Part shown: in pieces, positions 18,861-27,026 of the stretch
How positions within the stretch are numbered: position 1 is the first letter of the stretch
How the letters are laid out: each line of letters begins with the position of its first letter
From: Flavobacteriaceae bacterium MAR_2010_188
GTDB lineage: Bacteria > Bacteroidota > Bacteroidia > Flavobacteriales > Flavobacteriaceae
Length of the DNA stretch: 64,000 nt
Reading direction: 5' to 3'
NCBI GenBank assembly: GCA_900104375.1
Contig: LT629302.1
Location: 1,890,001-1,954,000 of the forward strand
Position numbers and translations under genes: made by a program
The notes under the pieces: generated by a model
The model's input: the letters and a program-made list of their open reading frames with translations, nothing else
What the model was told of the DNA's origin: nothing
The model's database searches: none

Positions 18861-19085
18861 TTGTTGGTTCCTGCCGTCGGCAGGCAGGTTTGGTTGTTGG
18901 TTGTTAGTTGTTAGTTGTTAGTTGTTAGTTGTTAGTTGTTAGTTGTTAGTTGTTAGTTGTTAGAAAGTAAAAATTCTTGATTCTTGGTTCTTGATTCTTA
19001 ACTCTTAACTCTTGCCTCTCGGTTCTATGTTCTTTATTCTTTATTCTTAATTCTGATTACTGCTACTGCCAACTGCTACTGCTAC
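18861..19085. repeat. Composite repeat junction between head-GIN gene and permease 7
   Basis: No gene. It contains TTGTTGG, a palindrome CCTGCCGTCGGCAGGCAGG (18870-18888), about nine TTGTTAG units (roughly 18898-18964), ATTCTTG/CTTAACT units (18970-19012), TTCTTTATTC units and finally CTACTGC units (about 19058-19085) reaching almost to the stop codon of the head-GIN gene. The order matches other junctions of the array. Confidence 0.85.
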
Positions 19086-19089
19086 TCCC

Positions 19090-19833
19090 CTAATCAATCC
19101 TGCTAATCTTAACCCCACCGAAATTGAGACCTTTATTTATTTCAGGGTTTCCTTTATATCTAATGGTTGGTTGGCCGTAAGACGTAATCTTCAATCTGTT
19201 CTTGGCGTTGATTTCAAATTGGGCTTCGCCATAAGCGGTCAATTTGGTTTCTTCATTTTCAATATTTAAAACATCGATTTTACTTGCTCCATAGCCAGTG
19301 AATTTCTGGTCCTTAATAATCCCTGACTTCAACTCTAAATATCCTTCGCCGTAAAGCGTGGCATCTAAATCGGTTAGGTTGATTTGGTCAAAGAAGACCT
19401 TGGAATCCCCATAAATAGTTAAGTCTAGATTTTCACCAATAAATTCTCCCTGAGATTGAAATGTTTCCTCGCCACGGATTGAAAGATCTTTCAATTCTAT
19501 ATAGGTCACTTCTGCAATTACCACCGTACCATGATAAATTGGCTTTTTGGTAATGTTTCCATTGATACTCACTTTCTCTTGCTTGGTCAATTCCTTAGCA
19601 TCATCTAGAAATATCCGTAAATCCTTTCCTTTTACTTCAATATTAAGTTTAGAATCATCTTCCGTGTTACTAATGATTTTCACCGATTCTTTTTCGCCCT
19701 TAATAATTGTAACTTGTATGTGCGGACTCACAATCAATTTGTCAAAGTGATTGACCTCAACTACTTTTTGTGCATGCATAAGACTTACTACCATCAGCGC
19801 TAAAACCATACCTACTACTTTCATTTTCTTCAA
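19090..19833 (-). CDS. Head-GIN (DUF2807) domain protein, exported
   Basis: A 247-residue protein with an N-terminal signal peptide (VVGMVLALMVVSLMHAQ), so it is periplasmic or surface-located. The rest resembles the head-GIN/DUF2807 family: a repetitive beta-strand pattern, here with recurrent YG(D/E/A/Q) turns (IYGDSKVFF, LYGEGYLEL, GYGASKIDV, AYGEAQFEI, SYGQPTIRY) about every 18-20 residues, which suggests a beta-helix. The biochemical role of the family is not established. It is the only non-transporter gene inside the permease array and starts 11 bp after permease 8 ends, so it is probably translated from the same mRNA. It may be a periplasmic partner or substrate of the transporter, or a passenger gene. 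Confidence 0.85.
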   Translation of the reverse strand: MKKMKVVGMVLALMVVSLMHAQKVVEVNHFDKLIVSPHIQVTIIKGEKESVKIISNTEDDSKLNIEVKGKDLRIFLDDAKELTKQEKVSINGNITKKPIYHGTVVIAEVTYIELKDLSIRGEETFQSQGEFIGENLDLTIYGDSKVFFDQINLTDLDATLYGEGYLELKSGIIKDQKFTGYGASKIDVLNIENEETKLTAYGEAQFEINAKNRLKITSYGQPTIRYKGNPEINKGLNFGGVKISRID

Positions 19834-19844
19834 TTTTATAATGA

Positions 19845-22265
19845 TTATTCTGTTCTTAAACTTTTAACCGGATTCGCAATTGCCGCTTTTATGGTTCTAA
19901 AACTTATTGTGGTTATTGCGATGACAAGGGCTATTACACCTGCCAGCAAAAACACCCAAATATTAAGTTCTACCCTATTCGCGTAATTTTGTAGCCACTG
20001 TCCGCTAAACCACCAAGCAAGAGGAGTTGCTATTAAAAAGGCAGTCCCTACCAGTTTTAAGAAATCTAAACTGAGCATCATGGTAATGCTCGAAACACTG
20101 GCTCCAACTACTTTTCTAATTCCTATTTCTTTTCTGCGCTGAGCGACAACCAATAGTGACATGGCAAAGAGACCGATGCAACTCAAAACTATGGCTACAA
20201 TAGATCCACTGGTAATTATCGTGGTCATGGTTCTTTCTCTTGCTAAAGTATTCTCGATATTTTCATCTAAAAAAGACCCGAGAAATTCTGAATTAGGCTC
20301 AATCTTCTTCCAAGCCAATTTAACGCGGTCATATGTCTGGGTAACATTCTGAGGAGCTACTTTTATATAGGCGTTTTTAAGATTCCAGTTTGGTTTTAAG
20401 AATAAGGTAAGCGGCTCAATACTTTTATCTAAATCCTGAAAATTATAATCCTTTATCACCCCGATAACAGCAAAATTTAGAGAGTCATCCATTATTATCT
20501 GCTTACTTAAAGGGTCATCTTTAGACAATTGTCTCGCCATCGATTCATTTACAATAATTGCCAAGCTATCGGTAGCGTAATTTCGATTGAATGAACGGCC
20601 CTGCAGTATTTCTAGATTAAGGGTTTCAACATAATCATAATCAACCATGAGTATGTTGGTCTCAATATTTCTGCCTTCATAATCAAACCCGATTTGGCTG
20701 GTCCCACGGCTTTTGTCCTTGCCTAAGCCCAATGAATTGTTTGAGGCAGAAACACTGAGAATGTTTATATCATTAGCGAGTTCATTTCGTAATAGTCTCA
20801 TTACGGTTGCATCATCCTGCTTTCCATTTAGCGGAACGGAAAGAACTTGTTCCTTATTAAATCCTAAATCCTTGGTTCGCAAAAACTCTAGTTGGTTGTT
20901 TAAAACAAGAGTTCCGCTAATCAACAGGATTGCAATCCCGAATTGAAAAACGATTAATCCATTTCTTAATGTGCTATGACTGTTTACATTTAATTTTCCT
21001 TTAAGAGCCTGAATGGTTCCGAGTTTACTCATTAATAAGGCCGGATATCCACCAGAAACTAAGGTTATTAAAACCATTGAGACCAGCAGTGATATTATTA
21101 TTAAAGGTGAATTAAAATCGGATAGAGAAGCTCGGGTAGAAAACAAGGTTCTGAAAGGTTCCATTAAAGCTTTTGATACTAAAAAACCTAAACCGATAGA
21201 AATGGTAAATACTAATAAACTTTCTCCCCAAAACTGGAAGAACAGCTGTGATTTTGCCGCTCCTAAAGTCTTGCGCATCCCAATTTCCCGAAGTCTTTGC
21301 GAACTTTTGGCAATGCTCATATTCACAAAATTTACACAAGCAATAAAAATAATAAGCAATGCGATTCCCAATATCATATAAGGATAAACTCGGCTGGTGA
21401 CAGCCTGCCCATTTTTTTCTGTAGTAAAATGACTATCGGCATACTGAAGTAATTTTTGCTGATAATAATTACCGTTATCGTCCGGCTGTGCGCCATCCCT
21501 TTTTGCGTCATTTATAAAATCTTGATAGTGCAAGTTGGTAAATGATGTGGTAGATTTTTCAAACTGTGCAGGAGACACGCCTTCGTTTAATTTTAGATAG
21601 ACAGTATGATTCGATTTTTCCCAGCTATCGACATAATCTGCGTAAACAAAATCAGATTGACTTTTAAAATTGATTACCACATCAAAAGAAATAGTTGAGG
21701 TGTCCGGAAAATCCTTAAGAATTGACGAAACCTTGAAGGGCATTTCCTTTCCATCCTGTAAAATATTAACCGACTTACCTAAGACATCTGTAGAACCAAA
21801 TAAATTCTTCGCTGCATATTCTGTAATGGCGATAGAGGATTTATCGGCTATCGCACTTTTGGCATCTCCTTCAATTGAAGGAAAAGAAAAAATCGAAAAG
21901 AAATCCGGGTCAACGTAAGCAGCATACAATCTTACTTGGTCGTTTCCTTTTAATGCCAATACAGAACCTCCGTTATATCGGCTTATTTTATCTATCCCTG
22001 CAACTTCTTGCTCAATGGTTGGCGCAAAAGGAATCGGCTTTGGAATGCCTACTGCTGGACCATCTGGTGTTTGTTCTAATGTATAGATTTGATAAATTGA
22101 ATCTGAATTTTCATGAAATCGGTCAAAAGAAAGTTCAAAAAAGGCATACATCGAGAGCAGTATACCTACCGCAAATGCCATCGTAAGTCCCACAACGTTC
22201 ATTGAGGCAAAAACCTTGTCCTTCCAAAGGTTTCGTAACGCTATTTTAAAATAATTTTTGATCAT
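19845..22265 (-). CDS. FtsX/MacB-type ABC permease, array member 8
   Basis: An 806-residue permease. The first helix is NVVGLTMAFAVGILLSMYAF, followed by FELSFDRFHENSDSIYQI. The FtsX motifs are REIGMRKTLGAAKSQLFFQF and KEIGIRKVVGASVSSITMML, and the tail ends NPVKSLRTE. The gaps are short on both sides: 11 bp to the head-GIN gene downstream and 15 bp to member 9 upstream. Members 9, 8 and head-GIN therefore form the compact, repeat-free core of the operon next to the ATPase. Confidence 0.92.
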   Translation of the reverse strand: MIKNYFKIALRNLWKDKVFASMNVVGLTMAFAVGILLSMYAFFELSFDRFHENSDSIYQIYTLEQTPDGPAVGIPKPIPFAPTIEQEVAGIDKISRYNGGSVLALKGNDQVRLYAAYVDPDFFSIFSFPSIEGDAKSAIADKSSIAITEYAAKNLFGSTDVLGKSVNILQDGKEMPFKVSSILKDFPDTSTISFDVVINFKSQSDFVYADYVDSWEKSNHTVYLKLNEGVSPAQFEKSTTSFTNLHYQDFINDAKRDGAQPDDNGNYYQQKLLQYADSHFTTEKNGQAVTSRVYPYMILGIALLIIFIACVNFVNMSIAKSSQRLREIGMRKTLGAAKSQLFFQFWGESLLVFTISIGLGFLVSKALMEPFRTLFSTRASLSDFNSPLIIISLLVSMVLITLVSGGYPALLMSKLGTIQALKGKLNVNSHSTLRNGLIVFQFGIAILLISGTLVLNNQLEFLRTKDLGFNKEQVLSVPLNGKQDDATVMRLLRNELANDINILSVSASNNSLGLGKDKSRGTSQIGFDYEGRNIETNILMVDYDYVETLNLEILQGRSFNRNYATDSLAIIVNESMARQLSKDDPLSKQIIMDDSLNFAVIGVIKDYNFQDLDKSIEPLTLFLKPNWNLKNAYIKVAPQNVTQTYDRVKLAWKKIEPNSEFLGSFLDENIENTLARERTMTTIITSGSIVAIVLSCIGLFAMSLLVVAQRRKEIGIRKVVGASVSSITMMLSLDFLKLVGTAFLIATPLAWWFSGQWLQNYANRVELNIWVFLLAGVIALVIAITTISFRTIKAAIANPVKSLRTE

Positions 22266-22280
22266 GATGTGATTGATGAT

Positions 22281-24665
22281 TTATTCGGTTCTAAGACTTT
22301 TGGCTGGATTTGCAACCGCTGCCTTAATGGCGGTAAAGCTTATGGTTATTAAAGCAATAGATAATGTCACCAAAGATGCCAATAAAAATACCCACCACTC
22401 TATTTTGATTTTATAAGCAAAGTTCTGCAGCCAACCATCGGCGAAATACCAAGCAATTGGTGTTGCAACTAGAATTGAGATAGCAATTAGCTTTAAAAAA
22501 TCTACAGATAAAAGTGATGTAATTTGAAACACGCTCGCTCCAAGGACCTTTCTTATTCCAATTTCCTTCACCCTTTTTTGGGCAGAATACATTGCAAGTC
22601 CAAGTAACCCGACGCCGGCAATAATTATGGTAAGCAACACAAATAAATTGAACATTTTGGCCAATCTATCTTCAGACTTAAACATTGCATTAAAAGCATC
22701 GTCCATAAAGCGGTAGTTAAAACTTGTTTCGGTATCATATTTTTGAAAAATATCTTCAATCTTATCCAAGGCATCGGGAAGATTCGCCGCCTGATCATAT
22801 TTTATATACAAACAGCCAGAATTATATGAATTGGATGCAGCTTCTTTTTCTGAAACCAGAAGGGCCAACGCATCTATAGGAGAACTAAGTGAGGAATAAT
22901 TAAAATCCTTCACCACGCCTATAATTTCTAAAGGTGTTGCTCCAAGGGTAATGGACTCTCCAATGGGGTTAGCAGATAAGCCAAATTTAGAGATGGCTTT
23001 TTCATTAATTACAATAGTCTTGGACCGTGACAATAATTCTCGGTTCTCTGGAGCAATTTCCCACTTCACGTTTAGAACATCAAAAAAGTTCTCATCTACA
23101 CTCATAAAGGGCAAACTCAAATCTTCGGTATCCTTGGCAGAGGCAAAGAAAATATCGTAACCTTCATACAGGGGATATCCAGAAATCGAGGTTTTTTTAA
23201 CTGCCGGGATTTTTTCAAGTTCCGTTCTAAATGCGGCAGTATTTTTTGACATGCTGTTAGAAATAGGAACCATCAATATTTCTGCTCGATCTAAACCAGT
23301 ATCAATAGTCCTTATATAATTCATTTGTTGTTGAATGATTATTCCACCAATAATTAAAACTACAGCAATCACAAATTGAAGGGTAGTGCAGACTTTTCTA
23401 ACCATATTTCCCCCAAATTCATGACGGCTCTGTTGTTTAAAATTGTCTACTGGTTTAAAGGAAGACATGATAATGGCGGGATACAATCCTGCTCCAATAA
23501 TGCTCAACACAAAAAGACTAACAAGAATTAATATAAAGATTGGGTCGAAGAAAAATGACGAATCGATTGAAATTTCCATCATCGTAAAAAATCTATCTTT
23601 TAAAATATAACTTAAGAACCCCGCGATAAGAAATGAAATCGATATATAAAGCGTCGATTCGAGATAGAATTGGGTAGCAATAGATTTACGATTAGCACCA
23701 TTTACTTTGCGGATTCCTATTTCTTTAGAACGAGAGGTAGCTCTTGCCGTGGTTAAGCTTATATAATTTATTAGGGCGAGCAACAATATAAGTGCAGCGA
23801 TAAGAGGAAATACATCCAAATAATTTGTGCCAGGATTTCGGCTATTCTTTAAATGCTTATCTATGAAGGGTTGCATCGAATAAACATCTTTAGATTCCGC
23901 ATAACCTTCTTTGCTCAACTTATCCGCGGTAGCAATGATACTTTCGATTTTGGCGTTCTTTTTCAACCTAAAATAGGTTTCGAATGCTCCACCTTGAAGA
24001 ATTTGCGATTTGAACATTTGCTCATTCTCGCTCATTTTTTCCATACTACTAATAGAAGCTATAAATCGTGTATTTATGGAAGAGTTTGATGGGCCATTTT
24101 CTACAACGCCCGTGACCTGAAATTGATAGGTGCTATCTTTTTTGAATTCTAAGGTTTTACCAATGGGATTATCAGCACCAAAATATTTTAAAGCAATATT
24201 TTTTGAAATCACCAATGAAAATGGGTCGTCGAGTGCGGTTTTAGGATTTCCCTGTAATAATTTAAATGAGAAAAAATCGAAGAAATTTGAATCGCTATAG
24301 CCGAAATCGGCTTCAGAAAAACTTGCATTTTGTTGTTTTGGGTTAATTATGATTACAGGTTTATATTCTGAATAATATCTGATATGACCTTCTACTTCTG
24401 GAGAACTCTGATCAATTAGTTCTGCAGTAGAAGGACTAAATCTCTGCATATAGATTGTGTCGCTACCAAAAACGGATTTTGCCTGTAAGCTAAAGATGTT
24501 CTCAGATCCCGCATGAAATTTATCGAAGCTATACTCATGAGAAACATAAAACATAATCAGGATGCAAGCAGACAGCCCCAGAGATAGTCCGCCAATATTG
24601 ATTAGACTATACAGCTTGTTACTCTTAATATTCCTTATTGCGATTTTAAAATAATTCCTGATCAT
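22281..24665 (-). CDS. FtsX/MacB-type ABC permease, array member 9 (next to ATPase)
   Basis: A 794-residue permease. The first helix is NIGGLSLGLSACILIMFYV, followed by SHEYSFDKFHAGSENIFSL. The FtsX motifs are KEIGIRKVNGANRKSIATQF and KEIGIRKVLGASVFQITSLL, and the tail ends NPAKSLRTE. It begins 32 bp after the ATPase gene (24698-25375), in an operon that starts with the HlyD-type adaptor, so it is the best candidate for the cognate permease of that ATPase. It may be the founding copy from which the array grew, which is inference from position only. Confidence 0.92.
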   Translation of the reverse strand: MIRNYFKIAIRNIKSNKLYSLINIGGLSLGLSACILIMFYVSHEYSFDKFHAGSENIFSLQAKSVFGSDTIYMQRFSPSTAELIDQSSPEVEGHIRYYSEYKPVIIINPKQQNASFSEADFGYSDSNFFDFFSFKLLQGNPKTALDDPFSLVISKNIALKYFGADNPIGKTLEFKKDSTYQFQVTGVVENGPSNSSINTRFIASISSMEKMSENEQMFKSQILQGGAFETYFRLKKNAKIESIIATADKLSKEGYAESKDVYSMQPFIDKHLKNSRNPGTNYLDVFPLIAALILLLALINYISLTTARATSRSKEIGIRKVNGANRKSIATQFYLESTLYISISFLIAGFLSYILKDRFFTMMEISIDSSFFFDPIFILILVSLFVLSIIGAGLYPAIIMSSFKPVDNFKQQSRHEFGGNMVRKVCTTLQFVIAVVLIIGGIIIQQQMNYIRTIDTGLDRAEILMVPISNSMSKNTAAFRTELEKIPAVKKTSISGYPLYEGYDIFFASAKDTEDLSLPFMSVDENFFDVLNVKWEIAPENRELLSRSKTIVINEKAISKFGLSANPIGESITLGATPLEIIGVVKDFNYSSLSSPIDALALLVSEKEAASNSYNSGCLYIKYDQAANLPDALDKIEDIFQKYDTETSFNYRFMDDAFNAMFKSEDRLAKMFNLFVLLTIIIAGVGLLGLAMYSAQKRVKEIGIRKVLGASVFQITSLLSVDFLKLIAISILVATPIAWYFADGWLQNFAYKIKIEWWVFLLASLVTLSIALITISFTAIKAAVANPAKSLRTE

Positions 24666-24697
24666 AGGTTTCCGATTGATTGATTGATGATAGAACC

Positions 24698-25375
24698 TTA
24701 TACTAGTACATTTTCGGTAACTTTTTGACCATCTAACATCCGTATGATCCGGTGGCTATATTTAGCGTCATGTTCACTGTGTGTAACCATGATAATAGTT
24801 GTTCCCGCTTCATTAAGTTCGGTTAGAAGGTCCATAACCTCATTTCCATTACTACTGTCCAAATTTCCTGTTGGCTCATCGGCCAAGATTAATTTCGGAT
24901 TGTTGACGACTGCACGAGCTACTGCAACTCTCTGTTGTTGACCCCCAGAAAGTTGTTGCGGGAAATGTTTTCTTCGGTGCATAATACCCATTTTCTCTAG
25001 AACTTCGTCTACCCGTTTTTTTCTTTCTTCGGGCTTCACACCTGTGTAGATGAGTGGTAACTCAACATTTTCGAAAACAGTTAGCTCGTCGATAAGGTTG
25101 AAGCTTTGAAATACAAATCCGATGTTATGTTTTCTAAGATTTGCTCTTTTCCTTTCGTTGAATCCAGCTACTTCCGTCCCATTGAAAATAAAACTTCCGC
25201 CGTCGGGGTCGTCCAGTAACCCAAGGATGTTAAGCAAAGTAGATTTACCACATCCAGAAGGCCCCATGATTGCGACAAATTCTCCTTCCTTAACCTTAAA
25301 GGACAATTTATTTAAGGCAATAGTTCTCACCTCATCGGTGCTATAATACTTTTCTAGGTCAGTAATTGTTATCAT
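24698..25375 (-). CDS. ABC transporter ATP-binding protein (MacB/LolD type)
   Basis: A 225-residue complete ATPase. Visible are Walker A GPSGCGKST (about residues 38-46), the Q-loop FVFQSFNLIDELTVFENV, the signature LSGGQQQRVAVARAV, Walker [14 protein letters not shown] and the H-loop MVTHSEHDAKYSHRII. The length and motif spacing fit the LolD/MacB/FtsE subfamily, which powers FtsX-type permeases. It is the second gene of the unit, after the HlyD-type adaptor and 32 bp before permease 9. With eight permeases downstream and no other ATPase until the window start, it may serve several permeases. Confidence 0.95.
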   Translation of the reverse strand: MITITDLEKYYSTDEVRTIALNKLSFKVKEGEFVAIMGPSGCGKSTLLNILGLLDDPDGGSFIFNGTEVAGFNERKRANLRKHNIGFVFQSFNLIDELTVFENVELPLIYTGVKPEERKKRVDEVLEKMGIMHRRKHFPQQLSGGQQQRVAVARAVVNNPKLILADEPTGNLDSSNGNEVMDLLTELNEAGTTIIMVTHSEHDAKYSHRIIRMLDGQKVTENVLV

Positions 25376-25398
25376 ATTCTTTTGTTTGATTATTTTCT

Positions 25399-25571
25399 TT
25401 TAGTTGTTGGTATTTGGTTTTTGGTTCCTGCCTAACGGCAGGCAGGTTTGGTTTTTAGTTTTTAGCGGAATCTTTCATTTTAATTCTCTCTTCTCTTTTT
25501 CTCTATTCTCTTTTCTTTAAAAACTCATTCCCGAATTCGCTTATTCGGTTATTCGCAAATTCGCTAATTGA
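25399..25571. repeat. Repeat junction between adaptor and ATPase genes
   Basis: GGTTTTT-type units flank the palindromic element CCTGCCTAACGGCAGGCAGG (25427-25446). TTTTTAG units follow, then a C/T-rich TCTCTTTTCT stretch (about 25482-25520) and ATTCGC/TTATTCGG units (about 25533-25568) that end just before the stop of the adaptor gene. Confidence 0.75.
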
Positions 25572-26825
25572 CTAATCCTTCAAAACCAGTTCTTGCACAT
25601 CTCCATAATTATCGTAGCTAGATGTAATCACCTTATCACCTGGTTCTAGTCCGCTTAAAACTTCATAATATTCGGTGTTTTGGTTTCCTAAGGCGATATC
25701 GACTTTATAGGCAGATTGGCCATCTTCGCTCACTTTAAAAATCCAATTACCACCGGTTTGCTGAAAAAATCCACCTTTGGGAATTAATAAAGCCTGTTTC
25801 TCTTCACTCAAAGCCACTCTTACCTGCAAGGTTTGTCCTCTTCTAATCCCTTCAGGAATTTCATTTTCAAATTCCATATCTACTTGAAATCTTCCGTTAG
25901 TTACTTGAGTGTATACTTTTTTGATAACCAAATAATAAAGCTTTCCATCAAAAGTGAATGATCCACGTTGACCGTTATAAATTCGGCTGATGTAATGTTC
26001 ATCTATATCCGCACGTACCTTAAACCCGCTAAGAACATCGATTTGACCAAGACGTTCGCCCTTATTTTTAGACTCTCCAATTTCGGCATCTAAGGAAGTA
26101 AGCTGTCCGTCTACCGGAGCTTTCACTACCAAATCGGCAACTTTTCTTCTCATAAGCTCCAACGCATTTTGCGTCCTTTGATATGAACTACTCACTTGAC
26201 CTTGCTCTTGTCTGGTTGCTACAGAATCCTGTTGAAGGATTTGTTTCGCCAACTTCATTCGCTCTTTTTGATAGTTCAATTCATTTTCTGCTTTAACAAG
26301 CTCTTGCCTTCCTATGGCATCCTTATCATAAAGCTTTTTATTAAGATTATAAAGCCGTTCAGATTCAATAAGACCGCTTTCAACATCGGTAAACTGGTTT
26401 AATTTATTGATTGTATTTTGTCTGGCCGCATTTTGGGAAATCTGCATTTGGGTCAATAGATTATAAACAGAAGTTTCTTGATTGACCAAGCTCAGCTCTA
26501 AATCGGTATTAGAAAGCCTCAGAATCGGTTCACCTTTTTTCATGATGGCGCCATCTTCTACGAATTTTTCTTCTACCCTTCCCCCTTCAATGGCATCTAG
26601 ATATATGGTTGTAATGGGAAGCACAACTCCATTAACCGGAATATTTTCTTGAAAAACCCCAGTTGTTGCAGCGCTGATGCTCAATCTTTCGGTTTCTACA
26701 TTTAACTTAGAATTTCCTGAGGAGAAAATAACGACATAGGCAATCAGGGCAACTATAAATACCCCAAGGCCAATCATCAATAGTTTTGATGTAGAGAATC
26801 GCTTTTTTTCTATTGGTACGTCCAT
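25572..26825 (-). CDS. HlyD/MacA-type periplasmic adaptor protein
   Basis: A 417-residue membrane-fusion protein anchored by one N-terminal helix (LLMIGLGVFIVALIAYVVIF, about residues 15-34). A lipoyl-like segment follows (VVLPITTIYLDAIEGGRVEE ... GEPILRLSNTDL), then a long coiled-coil hairpin (about residues 110-215, rich in Q, E, L and R), the second lipoyl half (VKAPVDGQLTSLDAEIGES) and beta-barrel domains (KVRADIDEHYISRI, GQRGSF). In MacAB-type systems it links the inner-membrane permease to an outer-membrane channel. No TolC-like gene is present in the window. It is the first gene of the long array unit, preceded by the sigma-54-like promoter and tandem activator sites at 26852-26957. 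Confidence 0.93.
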   Translation of the reverse strand: MDVPIEKKRFSTSKLLMIGLGVFIVALIAYVVIFSSGNSKLNVETERLSISAATTGVFQENIPVNGVVLPITTIYLDAIEGGRVEEKFVEDGAIMKKGEPILRLSNTDLELSLVNQETSVYNLLTQMQISQNAARQNTINKLNQFTDVESGLIESERLYNLNKKLYDKDAIGRQELVKAENELNYQKERMKLAKQILQQDSVATRQEQGQVSSSYQRTQNALELMRRKVADLVVKAPVDGQLTSLDAEIGESKNKGERLGQIDVLSGFKVRADIDEHYISRIYNGQRGSFTFDGKLYYLVIKKVYTQVTNGRFQVDMEFENEIPEGIRRGQTLQVRVALSEEKQALLIPKGGFFQQTGGNWIFKVSEDGQSAYKVDIALGNQNTEYYEVLSGLEPGDKVITSSYDNYGDVQELVLKD

Positions 26826-26851
26826 TTGTTACTATTTTAATGAATAGTTAT

Positions 26852-26867
26852 AGGAATTTGATGCCAA
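26852..26867 (-). promoter_or_regulatory. Sigma-54-like promoter for the adaptor-led operon
   Basis: The minus strand reads TTGGCATCAAATTCCT. The -24 half TGGCAT fits well. The -12 half is TTCCT, one base closer than the usual spacing and lacking the G of TTGC. The core TTGGCATCAA is identical to the one upstream of permease 1, and it lies the same 52 bp from the first activator site, which is the main support. Confidence 0.58.
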
Positions 26868-26918
26868 TATTTTAAAATACTGTAAATTAATTACTTATAA
26901 TATTTTTACGGTATAAAG

Positions 26919-26957
26919 TGTTCGTTTTTGATACACCCATTGTTCTAAATCGTTACA
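26919..26957 (-). promoter_or_regulatory. Tandem 17-bp activator sites in the regulator/adaptor intergenic region
   Basis: TGTTCGTTTTTGATACA (26919-26935) and TGTTCTAAATCGTTACA (26941-26957) share the consensus TGTTC-N7-WTACA. They are 22 bp apart start to start, and the first is identical to the site at 3240-3256. They lie between the divergent adaptor and regulator genes, so they may also control the regulator pair. The probable ligand is the phosphorylated NtrC-type protein encoded next to them. Confidence 0.7.
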
Positions 26958-27026
26958 CTTTTGTCAGCCTTAGAAATTCTCTTTTCAATAGCTGTTTAGT
27001 AGAATGCCTTTTTAGTATTTTTGACC

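Noticed and set aside
27016-27023. TATTTTTG as -7 promoter box for the response regulator gene
   Set aside because: It ends 3 bp before the ATG, would put the start of transcription inside the gene, and has no -33 partner at 19 nt.
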